17,486 nucleotides of DNA from assembly GCA_003649915.1 (NCBI GenBank), contig QMTG01000008.1, forward strand, positions 1-17,486, written 5' to 3'. Shown here in pieces: positions 1 to 8,511 of this stretch (position 1 is its first letter; each line of letters opens with the position of its first letter). Source of the stretch: Thermoplasmata archaeon. Lineage in GTDB: Archaea > Thermoplasmatota > Thermoplasmata > B31-G17. A program made the position numbers and the translations under genes. The notes under the pieces are model-generated. The model was not told the origin of the DNA, did no database searches, and worked only from the letters and a program-made list of their open reading frames with translations.

Positions 1-1170
1 AAAAGAAAGGGATGGGTTGATATTGATAAGTCTGGAGGGAGTACAACCTTAGTCTTAACAGATAGGGGCAGAGACATGCTCAAAAAGCAGGGGCGGGATG
101 AGAAGGTTTTATCCCTTCTTACAAAGGGAGAGGTTAGCGAGGACGATGTTGATAAGGACGCGATTGACATGCTTCTCTCCCGCCGGGACCTGGTGTGCGT
201 GAGAGAAAGGGTGGTAAGGACGATAACGCTCACAGACCTTGGCATAGAGGCAGTTAAGCGCGGCATAGAAGTGAAGGAAGAGGTAACACAACTCACACCC
301 GAACTCATAAAGAGCGGTCTGTGGAGGGAGGTGTCATTTCGCAGGTACGATGTTGAAAGGTTTGTTCCAAAAACCTACGGTGGAAAGGAACATCCACTAA
401 CCACGATAATGGACGATGTCAGGGAAGTGTTTATTGAAATGGGGTTTGAGGAAATATGCGGCAATTATGTGGAATCTGCTTTTTGGAACATGGACGTCCT
501 TTTCATCCCTCAAGATCACCCTGCAAGGGATATGCAGGACACATTTTATGTGGATAGCTTGCTCATGGACATTGATGAGGAGATTGCAAGGGTTGTGGCA
601 GAAATACACGAAAATGGGTGGAAGACTGGGTCAAGGGGCTGGGGATACAAGTGGAGTGCTGATGAGGCGAGGAAGGCAATATTACGCACCCATACAACGG
701 TGAATACAATAAGGTATTTGTCCAAAAACAACGAACCACCGATAAGAGTTTTTTCCATAGAGAGGGTGTTTAGAAGGGAGAACCTAGACCCCACTCATCT
801 GCCTGAGTTTCACCAGATTGAGGGCATATTGATGGAGGAGGATGCAAACTTTTCAATGCTCATGGGAGTGCTTAAAGAGTTCTACCAGAGAATGGGCTTT
901 CCAAACATAAGGTTTCGCCCATCTTATTTCCCATATACCGAGCCGAGTCTGGAGGTCGAGGTAAACTATGGAGGCAAGTGGCTAGAACTAGGCGGAGCAG
1001 GGATATTTCGCCCGGAAGTTACAGAACAGTTTGGGATAAAATATCCAGTGCTTGCTTGGGGTCTCGGCCTTGAACGTCTTGCAATGCTCAAACTTGGAAT
1101 ACACGATTTGCGCCAGTTGTATATAAGCGATATTGATTGGCTCAGAAATGTCCCTCTGATCCTGAGGTAG
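1..1170 (+). CDS. pheS: Phenylalanyl-tRNA synthetase alpha subunit, 5'-truncated
   Basis: This is the catalytic subunit of the (alpha-beta)2 enzyme that charges tRNA-Phe. The reading frame is open from base 1, so the gene starts left of the window; the ATG at 76 is internal. The first ~90 visible residues are the end of the winged-helix tRNA-binding region. The class II synthetase core follows: motif 2 is seen as FRRENLDPTHLPEFHQIEG (about nt 766-825), the Phe-pocket region as ELGGAGIFRPEVT (about nt 985-1023), and motif 3 as GLGLERLAMLKLGI (about nt 1060-1101). The protein ends ISDIDWLRNVPLILR, a normal archaeal PheS end. No pheT follows; the next gene is convergent and overlaps the last 29 bases. 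Identification is very secure; only the N-terminus is missing. Confidence 0.97.
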   Translation, partial: KRKGWVDIDKSGGSTTLVLTDRGRDMLKKQGRDEKVLSLLTKGEVSEDDVDKDAIDMLLSRRDLVCVRERVVRTITLTDLGIEAVKRGIEVKEEVTQLTPELIKSGLWREVSFRRYDVERFVPKTYGGKEHPLTTIMDDVREVFIEMGFEEICGNYVESAFWNMDVLFIPQDHPARDMQDTFYVDSLLMDIDEEIARVVAEIHENGWKTGSRGWGYKWSADEARKAILRTHTTVNTIRYLSKNNEPPIRVFSIERVFRRENLDPTHLPEFHQIEGILMEEDANFSMLMGVLKEFYQRMGFPNIRFRPSYFPYTEPSLEVEVNYGGKWLELGGAGIFRPEVTEQFGIKYPVLAWGLGLERLAMLKLGIHDLRQLYISDIDWLRNVPLILR

Positions 1171-2038
1171 GCTTTTTCATGAACATTGCCGCATAAATTC
1201 TTGTTGTGCCAATGAGTATTACCAGTAGGCCTATGCTCACCACCACAGCCATGCTCCATATATCTGAGACTGTTGGCGCAAGAAAAACAAGTATTATTAC
1301 ACCTAATGGGATCAGGGTTGCCGAGAGAAACATATCTCGAGCCTTAGATAAAGATTTCCCTTCAGCACGCACAAACAATTCGCTTTTTATTTTCGGATCA
1401 AGATAGGGCGCGTTTGCTTCCATAATTTCAACGAGTTTTAGTGTGTCTAGGAGGTTATTTTTCAAGTTTTCCTTATCGTTCTCCCAGTCAAGGGTGTAGA
1501 GGATGGCAATCCCTGATTCTAAGAAAAAGTAAAGAAAATCTTCATTATTTCTATGCACAATTTTGCTCAGCAGGCCCAGTGCATCCCCTGAGAACAGTTC
1601 AGCCACGACCTTTATGTCCTCCTTTGACTGCCCGCTCACCAAAAAAGCCCAATCTTTCCCGTAAGGATTAGCAAGGGTGAGTTTGTGGCGAAAAGATCTT
1701 GGCACCATTTTGAGGGGTTTTGTTGTGGTAATCATTATTTTTCCATTAAATTTAATCTTGTGCTCGACAGCAAACGCTGTCTTTGGTAAACCCCCTCCTC
1801 CTTTTCCAACAATCGGGTGTATAAATGTTTTACGCCCCTTAATCTCTCCAACAACATCAGGAAAACCGTAGCCCGCCATTACTTCCTCCCTCTCTGCAAG
1901 ACCCAGTTCTTTCGCAACCTCCCCATAAACTGCCCATAACTTTTCTCCCTCTTTCTTCCTCGTAATGGCTTGGAGTATCACGATTGCACCGAGCATCCAT
2001 ATCATGGCAAGGATGATTATATCAAAGAATGAGTGCAT
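1142..2038 (-). CDS. Unrecognised membrane protein with one N-terminal and two C-terminal transmembrane segments
   Basis: I do not recognise a named family. The 298-residue product has an N-terminal transmembrane helix (about residues 4-24, FFDIIILAMIWMLGAIVILQ). A soluble region of about 210 residues follows, with a glycine-rich stretch (GKGGGGLPKTAF) and alternating basic and acidic helices. Two transmembrane helices lie near the C-terminus (about 235-290), then a short polar tail. I chose the ATG at 2038 because GAGGG lies six bases upstream; a GTG at 2053 is possible but has no such site. It is the last gene of a minus-strand cluster, 17 bases after the Toprim gene, so it is probably co-transcribed with the Toprim and DUF167 genes. 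Its 3' end overlaps the convergent pheS by 29 bases. Function is unknown; a membrane-tethered partner for the Toprim protein is speculation. Confidence 0.85.
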   Translation of the reverse strand: MHSFFDIIILAMIWMLGAIVILQAITRKKEGEKLWAVYGEVAKELGLAEREEVMAGYGFPDVVGEIKGRKTFIHPIVGKGGGGLPKTAFAVEHKIKFNGKIMITTTKPLKMVPRSFRHKLTLANPYGKDWAFLVSGQSKEDIKVVAELFSGDALGLLSKIVHRNNEDFLYFFLESGIAILYTLDWENDKENLKNNLLDTLKLVEIMEANAPYLDPKIKSELFVRAEGKSLSKARDMFLSATLIPLGVIILVFLAPTVSDIWSMAVVVSIGLLVILIGTTRIYAAMFMKKPTSGSEGHF

Positions 2039-2055
2039 GGCAAACCCTCGCACGC

Positions 2056-2460
2056 TCAGCGTTTTCTTCTTCTTTTCTCTTCCCTCAGCCTCTCTATGTA
2101 CTGGGGCAAGGATTCAACGTCTTTAATGCTTCTCTTGCATATAAACGAGAGTTTTGCCCTTATGCTTTCATTGCACTTTGTCCCATTCGCCAACAACAAC
2201 TCCCTCAGCCTCCTTGCAAGCATTCCACCCTTTCTATCCCAGTCCGTGAGAATTATAACCTCATCATATTCCCTGGCAATAGTCTCGCATAGCACCTCTA
2301 TTGATAAACCTGTGTTTATCACGATAATTTTGCCAACAACTCCCACACGCCTGAGGGCAGCTACGTCCCTGTCTCCCTCAACTATTACAGGAATGCTTTT
2401 GTTCAACTCTATCATTTCGTCAATTGTTTTTTCCAATTCTTCAAGGGCATCTGCTATCAT
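2056..2460 (-). CDS. Small Toprim-domain protein, UPF0292 type
   Basis: This 134-residue protein is essentially a single Toprim fold, the metal-binding module of primases, topoisomerases, OLD nucleases and RNase M5. The conserved Glu is in VEGDRD (Glu28), near the N-terminus. The DxD pair is in ILTDWDRKG (Asp73, Asp75), about 45 residues later. The C-terminus is very basic (LREEKRRRKR), which suits nucleic acid binding. The length fits the archaeal stand-alone Toprim family UPF0292, whose substrate I do not know to be established. The ATG overlaps the upstream stop codon (ATGA, 2457-2460), so translation is probably coupled to the DUF167 gene. A metal-dependent nuclease or phosphotransfer activity on RNA or DNA is inference from the fold. 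Confidence 0.88.
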   Translation of the reverse strand: MIADALEELEKTIDEMIELNKSIPVIVEGDRDVAALRRVGVVGKIIVINTGLSIEVLCETIAREYDEVIILTDWDRKGGMLARRLRELLLANGTKCNESIRAKLSFICKRSIKDVESLPQYIERLREEKRRRKR

Positions 2461-3026
2461 TTTTCCATTTGTCTAACTATTGAGGAAACAACAACCCAGG
2501 GCTTCACACCTCTTATCATAACATCCTTTTCCCTCGTTCTGTGCCCATGCATTATTTCCACGTTTTTTCTTTTAACTCTGAGCGTATCTGCTATGACTTT
2601 GAGAAGTTCCGCGTTCGCTGCACCCTTTCTTCTCTCTTTTGCAACCTTAACCCTCAGTCTTCTGCGCTGTTTATCATAACCAACTATCCTACTCTCCTTG
2701 GCGCCTGCGATAACTTCCACCCTCAAAATACAGCCATTATCTCTTTCCTCAACACACTCCTCAATTTCCCGCTCTTTCAGTGCACCCCATGCCTTTTTCA
2801 TGGCGTTCTTGTAGTCTTCTTCAGTATCGCAGAACCCTGGTCCTGCACAGAAAAATGCACCGTATTTCTCACAAAAGCCGTTATTGTAATACTTGCACTT
2901 GCCAGTTGTCACCATGCGGTAATACTCACACTTCTCCTCAATGCATCCATACCCTTCATACTTCCAGTGGCATATTCCTTTGTCATCCCTGTATGGGCAG
3001 TCAAAATTGAATTTATTATCTTCCAT
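2457..3026 (-). CDS. DUF167/YggU-family protein with an extra cysteine-rich N-terminal domain
   Basis: The C-terminal half (about residues 98-173 of 189) matches the DUF167 (UPF0235/YggU) family. It has the GAKESRIVG segment, a basic strand (RRRLRVKVA), the signature KGAANAELLKVIAD, and a late strand ending in RTREKDVMIRG. This family is usually a stand-alone protein of about 100 residues with no settled function. Here about 95 residues precede it, with eight cysteines in the first 66 residues (10, 19, 28, 33, 44, 52, 60, 66) and two more at 91 and 99, spaced like a zinc- or iron-sulfur-binding module. I chose the ATG at 3026 over the in-frame GTG at 3050: the AT-rich promoter at 3051-3071 would start transcription at or below 3042, so the GTG would not be in the transcript. 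It heads the cluster and shares an ATGA overlap with the Toprim gene. Confidence 0.85.
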   Translation of the reverse strand: MEDNKFNFDCPYRDDKGICHWKYEGYGCIEEKCEYYRMVTTGKCKYYNNGFCEKYGAFFCAGPGFCDTEEDYKNAMKKAWGALKEREIEECVEERDNGCILRVEVIAGAKESRIVGYDKQRRRLRVKVAKERRKGAANAELLKVIADTLRVKRKNVEIMHGHRTREKDVMIRGVKPWVVVSSIVRQMEK

Positions 3027-3050
3027 GTTGCAAATCTTAATACGTAGCAC

Positions 3051-3071
3051 AAATTAAAACTTTTCTATAAG
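3051..3071 (-). promoter_or_regulatory. Probable TATA region for the DUF167-Toprim-membrane gene cluster
   Basis: On the minus strand, CTTATAG (3065-3071) and then GTTTTAATTT (3051-3060) lie 25-45 bases upstream of the ATG at 3026. There is no SD before that ATG, which suggests a short leader or none. Which AT-rich element is used cannot be told by eye. Confidence 0.4.
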
Positions 3072-3084
3072 CCATAGCGCAGGG

Positions 3085-3100
3085 ATAAAAAGGTTTAAGA
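3085..3100 (+). promoter_or_regulatory. TATA/BRE promoter of the giant surface-protein gene
   Basis: An A-rich BRE-like stretch (ATAAAAAGG) followed by TTTAAGA (3094-3100) is centred about 27 bases before the ATG at 3124. No SD precedes that ATG, so the transcript is probably leaderless or nearly so. Confidence 0.55.
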
Positions 3101-3123
3101 ATACAATTATTTTTCGCCGCAGC

Positions 3124-6100
3124 ATGAGGATAAAGCGTCTCAGCACTAATCTTACAGCAAGCGGGTTTTTTGCCCCGATTGCTGCTCTCATACTCGTGCT
3201 TGCAGTTTTTTCCACAGCATACATAAGCATGATACAGCAAGCGCATATGCAAGAACTTATGATTATTGAGAGGAACAGGGGAATGAAGGTTGCAATGATT
3301 AAGGCTCATATGATGGTGGAGAACGCATTGGGTGTTATTGCACTGGGGTGTGCAGAAGGTCTCGAATATGCTGGCGATATATTAAATATTACAAGAGAGC
3401 GCTTCAGCAGGTATATCTCAAACGCGTTTCCAATGACAATTGGGGGGTGTAATGTGTACGTTAACAACTTTTCTTTAACAATAATTCCGATAAAGTCCTC
3501 TACCCTTGATATCACACCATATTTTGGCGTGAAAAAGGATAACATGATGGGGAAAAATGTACTTTATCCCAACACGTTCTGCGAGTCAGGGGAAGGTTCT
3601 GTAGATTATGTTGTGGATTATGCTGTTGTTGGGATGATAAATTACTCGGCAACTGCCGGTGAGCAGAGGGCGAATATTGAACTGCCCATTGAGGAAAGGC
3701 TTGGGACAATTGCCCCCTTTATAAGGAGCAAATTCTCCAGTTTCACATACGCCTTGAGCGGGGGGGAGTTGGCTGATATAATCAAGTACATGATAACAAT
3801 GCTCGTACAGTACAGGATAATAATGGGCGAGAGGGAAGAGGCAAGGGTTATATGTTGGAAGGATGTAGCGCTTGCCACAAACATGGCACTGGCGCTTGAG
3901 GCAGCCCGCCACCTGCGGTACATAGGGCACGATTTTTACCAAGAGTTTGAGGAAAAATATCCACCATCCAAATCGCTGATGAAAATTTTGAGGAGTTATG
4001 CTAACAGGGGAGTAATTGACCCTGCTGATTTGCTCGCCCTCTACATGGGCTACGATGGTGATGAGATAAGGGTTGAGAATATGATATCCCAAGCGATGTA
4101 TGCGGCAATAGACCAACTTATTCTCAAGTACTTGGACTATCTAGGCATAAACAGCATTGGAAATAAAATAATAGGCTTTGTTAGAAATGCTCTTCAAAAA
4201 CTGGGTATTGAGCGCACAACAATATTACGTGGTCGCGATATTGGCGAGGGCTACGTTGTAAGAGCAATAGTCAGAGATGAGCGTGTTGTGAGTATAAATT
4301 CCACATTGGCGTTGAGTAACCTCGGCGGATATATTGAAGTTTTAGGCAAGGGCCATTATCTTTTTCACCCCATGATTGAGGGCGAATACGCTCTCCACGC
4401 CAACTACAAAAACATGAATGCAATACTTGGGCTGGATGTGGAAAATCAGTCCCGCTCTTTAACCAACAATTCTCTCAAGATTAGGGTTCTGGATGGAAAT
4501 ACCACACTAAGTGCAGGGGAGAGCGTCGAACTCGGAGCCTTTGTGAACAACACAATGGTAATCGCCGACTGGCACAGCAATGATTCCCGAATATCACTAT
4601 CGGAGGGTGATGGAAAAGTGATGGCTACTTATAGCTCGGCCTTGTATGGCAGCGGTGGTGCTGTGAAAATAACAGCGTACAACGCAAGTTACGGCTACGG
4701 CACTATAATTCTTAACTTGACCCCACCATCGGCGGATGGTATTTCTGTGTATTCCTCGCAAGGATGCGTGGAAAACATAACACTTCCCGTTGGGGGTGTT
4801 ATAAAACTCTATACAATTCTAATTAATGACAGCGTTGGGAGTATTGGGGAGTGTAATGCGACATGGGAGTACTGTGGCGATATCTTGGATGTCAGACCAG
4901 AGGGAACGAGCGCTACGATTACAGCGGCGAGCAAAGAGTATGGGACATGCAAAATAAACGTATCATTTCGCGATGGCAAACGTTTGTTATCTAAAGAACT
5001 GATCGTTAATGTGTTGAGCCCAACAGTTGACGAAATAGCGCTCAGTTTTATGGGAAGCAATGTATCGCTCATAACGCTAGGAGTATGCCAAGAAGCAGAG
5101 GTTACGGCGTTGGGCTATAACCACACTGCTGGTTATCTTGGCCCCATTAACTGCACATGGAATTTTTCAGGGGATTGTATTAGCGTTGCTGCCAAAAACT
5201 CAGAGGCGTATATAGTTGCAGGGAGAAAGGGCGGATGGGCAAATCTGAGTGCACACTATGCAAAAGGTGATAAGGAAGCAAGGCTGACAATTCACGTTCT
5301 CAGCCCGACAATTGATTCAATATCCTTCGGATACGGCAATAATGAAACCATAGAGTACTTAAGCACATCCCCTGATGTCCCTGCAGAATTATTCGTTTAC
5401 GGGATAAATAAAAGCGCGGGGGTTGTATGCACTGTTAATGCATCAGTATACGACGACGCTGGGAATATTCTGCTCGTTAAAGAAAAAAATTACAGTTTTG
5501 TTTCTCAGGGAAAAAATGCCATTCTTACCATGCCAATATGTATACGCTCAAACCATCCGGTGGCAGACACGCTCCCCGCAAATCCTATATACGAGGTGAT
5601 AAACAAAATTCTTGAGTTTTTCTGGGAAAAAGCAACCTTGAACATATCCTTTGATTATGTATCCAGGAATGCTACTGTGGACATTTATATTTATGATGGC
5701 GAGAAAAATACGCATATGGCGACTCTCACGGAATCACACAAGAATTGCAGGAAAAGCCTGACAACAACAGTAGAGCCCACAAACTACACGCTGTATATGC
5801 AAATAAATGTCAGTGGTGATGATGCAAAAATAGAGATAAAGAACCTAACAGTATCGTTACAGTACAGCGGTTTTACAGTATCGGATGTATCTACGGGCAA
5901 GACACAAACACCAGACTATGCTCAATGCTGGGACTACCAAACTGCCTCGCTTTGCAGCGATGAGGTGTATCCAAGCGTTTCTGATATCGTGAGCGTTTTT
6001 GTTAGCGACATTACAGACATGGTTGCATCCGTAATCTCAGAGACGCTTTTCAAGAATCGAAATAAACCAATAGTTAAAATAAACCCGAACGATTCTGAAT

Positions 6101-8424
6101 CGTACGTTGAGTATACTGTGGGTGTTGCAGAGTATTGGCTAAAGCAGGCTGTTGAGGCATTCATTAGCAACCTAAACAAAGAAAACCTGTTCAAGGATTT
6201 TCTTAAGAATATTTTAGATATTATTGCCAATAAAATACTGCCCGGCATGCGCTCGGCTGTTCTTAACGCCCTTAATACTCTCGGCTCATGGCTAGAAAAT
6301 GCAAAAAACGCCGTGGTGAGCAAACTATGCAAAAGCGCCAAGAGCGCATTTAAGAAGGTGGGTGGAAAGATTGCGGAAGCGGCTGATGGCTTAATACATG
6401 CAGTATTCAAATCTATAGGTCATGAAGAAGACTATGAGGAACTGAAGGAATGCATAAAGGATTATGTGAATGGTCTTGAGGACTTTTGGAACGATATGCG
6501 GGAAAGTATAAAGAGCACACTAAGTACATTGAAGTCAAAAATAAGCAAGAAGATTGACGAAATAAACTCTGCAATCGAAAAATCCACAGGGGAGGCATCA
6601 TCGATAATATCCTCATGGCTAATTTCCGCAACAAAAAACATCCTTTATATGATTACAGAATACCTGCACTTCGTCTGGGAGCGTATGTTTTTATCCCATA
6701 AAGTACTATCAACAAAGAGTCTACAGTACGTAATTTATTGGGATAAGAACAAGAGTAGTGAGTATCCGTACATTTTTTCCAAGTATGGCGAGGAAGGTGA
6801 GTTGAAGAAAATAGTTGCAAAATTCTCGCCAATAAACTTCACCCCTGTGGCAGAAAGGCCTTTTTCTTCACAAACACTAGGGAAAAACGAAGGAATTATA
6901 TGGGTGAGCCGCGGACACGGTGTGCACTACACGGATCCCACGACACTCACCCTATCCTCGCCCTTCGAGACCACTTGGCATATAACGATTATTGCAAACT
7001 TTAGCGCAAAAGCCTATGCCAGCGGGTATGGCTGCGAAAGCGCCATCAGCGATAATGAGACTTTGGTTATTGATGAAGATATAGTTGCCTACTCGGGCTG
7101 GCCCATATTAGGTGTGGATTATGAGCCATCACGCACCTTGACCAAGGATATATGGAAGGCACTGTCAAAAATATGGGAAAAGATAATGAGCGTTGTTCGG
7201 TGGATTCTGAACATATTAAAGGTCGTAGTGGACATAATCGTAAAACTGATTAAAAAGTTGTTAGAGGTTGGTGCCAGAATTTTGAAGGAACTTTACCAGC
7301 AAATAGAGAAAGTATTCAGGAGCGCTATGAGCGCTATAGGGAAAGGTGTATCGCTTGTATCAAGGGCAATACTTTTCTTTCTCAAGCCCGGCACTGCAAG
7401 TTTTACAGCCTTTGGCATGGTCTTCACAATTTTTGTCCCCGAGGATAAAAGCATGTGCAGGGCTGTTGTGGAAAAGCAGGGTATGAACCTGTCCTTTGTC
7501 CTAAGCAACGATGGGCTAAGGGCGACGATGAATTACACCGGGCGTATAGCAACAGTTTTCCTAGGTATGGATACGGACGCATACGAGAATGGGGAGAGGT
7601 GGTTATGGGGTACTGCTCTCGTAGCGGGGAGGCTTAAAATAGACTATGAGGCTGGGGTTTTTGAGGAAAAAAGCGAAGAAATAGGGGTTGAGAGCCCAAC
7701 AGTGCACATACCCACACCAGCCCCTGGTGTTTTCATTGACATGTCTGGTGGAATATCATTGGTCATAGATAAAAACAAACTTGAGAAAATAAAAGAGGCG
7801 ATAGTAGATTCCTTCTTAGACACTGTGCATTACATTATTGATGGAATTAGGGATGCAAAAGGAATAGGCGATATTGCATCCCAGATCGGTGAAGGGATAA
7901 GGGCTCTTGCCTCTAGGATAGAAAAAATAATGGATGAGAGTACATCAATAGAGATTTATTTTAGCGTGGGGGTATCCGGCGGAACACTGGCAGGTCTCAA
8001 GGGAAAGATTGCAGTCATAATATCCAATGCAATCTCCACCCTCGCTCAAATAATTGAGTTTGTTGCAAAAGCTGTCAAATCCCTTATAGAGTACATAATA
8101 AACAAAATAAAGAGCATAATTTACGCCATCCCATCGTGCCCTCCATGCCTATCCTTATCCCCGCCCAACATAATGGAAAAACTGGGTATATCTTTCTCGC
8201 TATGCGGAGATGTCGAGATTGGTGGTATGGAAAGGAGTGTTGGAATAAGCCTGTGTACGCCTGTCAAAACAATAGTATCATTCTTTGGCTCTATTGCTGG
8301 GGCGGGCGAGGGTGGCGATAAAAGGATGACAATAAGCATCTCGGAGGCGAAGGGCGAAATGGCGTTTGGTGCAATTGAGGAGACCACGTCCACCACGTAT
8401 TTCAGGGCAGAGTTCTGCTGGTAA
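3124..8424 (+). CDS. Giant exported surface protein with N-terminal anchor, Ig-like repeats and amphipathic helix blocks
   Basis: I cannot assign a named family to this 1766-residue protein. The N-terminus is basic (MRIKR), followed by a hydrophobic segment at about 13-36 (FFAPIAALILVLAVFSTAYI). This looks like an uncleaved anchor or a signal sequence, with the remainder outside the cell. Residues ~40-440 are a mixed alpha/beta region. Residues ~447-800 are Ig-like beta domains, with a recurring joint (LTPPSADGI 532, LSPTVDEI 631, LSPTIDSI 726). Residues ~840-940 are another beta region. Long amphipathic helices fill ~1000-1190, ~1340-1410, ~1550-1605 and ~1625-1670, separated by beta-rich parts. 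Many N-x-S/T sequons and about 30 cysteines, some paired, fit a glycosylated, disulfide-bonded extracellular protein. There is no C-terminal anchor or sorting motif; it ends TTYFRAEFCW. It stands alone, with a promoter at 3085-3100. Candidate roles are cell-wall or S-layer component, adhesin or membrane-active protein; none is shown. Confidence 0.93.
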   Translation: MRIKRLSTNLTASGFFAPIAALILVLAVFSTAYISMIQQAHMQELMIIERNRGMKVAMIKAHMMVENALGVIALGCAEGLEYAGDILNITRERFSRYISNAFPMTIGGCNVYVNNFSLTIIPIKSSTLDITPYFGVKKDNMMGKNVLYPNTFCESGEGSVDYVVDYAVVGMINYSATAGEQRANIELPIEERLGTIAPFIRSKFSSFTYALSGGELADIIKYMITMLVQYRIIMGEREEARVICWKDVALATNMALALEAARHLRYIGHDFYQEFEEKYPPSKSLMKILRSYANRGVIDPADLLALYMGYDGDEIRVENMISQAMYAAIDQLILKYLDYLGINSIGNKIIGFVRNALQKLGIERTTILRGRDIGEGYVVRAIVRDERVVSINSTLALSNLGGYIEVLGKGHYLFHPMIEGEYALHANYKNMNAILGLDVENQSRSLTNNSLKIRVLDGNTTLSAGESVELGAFVNNTMVIADWHSNDSRISLSEGDGKVMATYSSALYGSGGAVKITAYNASYGYGTIILNLTPPSADGISVYSSQGCVENITLPVGGVIKLYTILINDSVGSIGECNATWEYCGDILDVRPEGTSATITAASKEYGTCKINVSFRDGKRLLSKELIVNVLSPTVDEIALSFMGSNVSLITLGVCQEAEVTALGYNHTAGYLGPINCTWNFSGDCISVAAKNSEAYIVAGRKGGWANLSAHYAKGDKEARLTIHVLSPTIDSISFGYGNNETIEYLSTSPDVPAELFVYGINKSAGVVCTVNASVYDDAGNILLVKEKNYSFVSQGKNAILTMPICIRSNHPVADTLPANPIYEVINKILEFFWEKATLNISFDYVSRNATVDIYIYDGEKNTHMATLTESHKNCRKSLTTTVEPTNYTLYMQINVSGDDAKIEIKNLTVSLQYSGFTVSDVSTGKTQTPDYAQCWDYQTASLCSDEVYPSVSDIVSVFVSDITDMVASVISETLFKNRNKPIVKINPNDSESYVEYTVGVAEYWLKQAVEAFISNLNKENLFKDFLKNILDIIANKILPGMRSAVLNALNTLGSWLENAKNAVVSKLCKSAKSAFKKVGGKIAEAADGLIHAVFKSIGHEEDYEELKECIKDYVNGLEDFWNDMRESIKSTLSTLKSKISKKIDEINSAIEKSTGEASSIISSWLISATKNILYMITEYLHFVWERMFLSHKVLSTKSLQYVIYWDKNKSSEYPYIFSKYGEEGELKKIVAKFSPINFTPVAERPFSSQTLGKNEGIIWVSRGHGVHYTDPTTLTLSSPFETTWHITIIANFSAKAYASGYGCESAISDNETLVIDEDIVAYSGWPILGVDYEPSRTLTKDIWKALSKIWEKIMSVVRWILNILKVVVDIIVKLIKKLLEVGARILKELYQQIEKVFRSAMSAIGKGVSLVSRAILFFLKPGTASFTAFGMVFTIFVPEDKSMCRAVVEKQGMNLSFVLSNDGLRATMNYTGRIATVFLGMDTDAYENGERWLWGTALVAGRLKIDYEAGVFEEKSEEIGVESPTVHIPTPAPGVFIDMSGGISLVIDKNKLEKIKEAIVDSFLDTVHYIIDGIRDAKGIGDIASQIGEGIRALASRIEKIMDESTSIEIYFSVGVSGGTLAGLKGKIAVIISNAISTLAQIIEFVAKAVKSLIEYIINKIKSIIYAIPSCPPCLSLSPPNIMEKLGISFSLCGDVEIGGMERSVGISLCTPVKTIVSFFGSIAGAGEGGDKRMTISISEAKGEMAFGAIEETTSTTYFRAEFCW
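4462..5520 (+). repeat. Tandem Ig-like domain repeats in the giant protein, about 95-99 residues each
   Basis: The joint sequence (I/V)LxPxxDxIS recurs at residues 532, 631 and 726, giving a period of 99 and 95 residues. After it, two units share a C-x-x-x-W or C-x-W core (GECNATWEYCGD at about 579; INCTWNFSGDC at about 676). A divergent first unit begins near 447 and a partial last unit runs past 729. The repeats are diverged at DNA level, so this is an old protein-domain duplication. Confidence 0.7.
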
Positions 8425-8486
8425 AAGTTATCTTTGTGATGAGGGGAAAAGGAGGTAAAGGCAATCGGTCTCAGCATTTCACCCAC

Positions 8487-8501
8487 AAAAACGACAAAAA
8501 A
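8487..8501 (-). terminator. T-rich transcription end after tRNA-Pro
   Basis: On the minus strand two T-runs (six and five T) follow the tRNA 3' end by about 11 and 21 bases. Archaeal RNA polymerase commonly terminates on such T-tracts. This site probably ends the rpl18e-to-tRNA transcription unit. Confidence 0.5.
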
Positions 8502-8511
8502 GCGGGGCCGA

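Noticed and set aside
5934..6410. Minus-strand open frame of 158 codons inside the giant gene
   Set aside because: It lacks a promoter or SD, its composition mirrors the plus-strand helices, and the giant gene is continuous through it.
7320..7338. Short tandem repeat GAGCGCTAT twice
   Set aside because: It encodes two similar turns of a helix (SAMSAI) and is too short to be a meaningful repeat.
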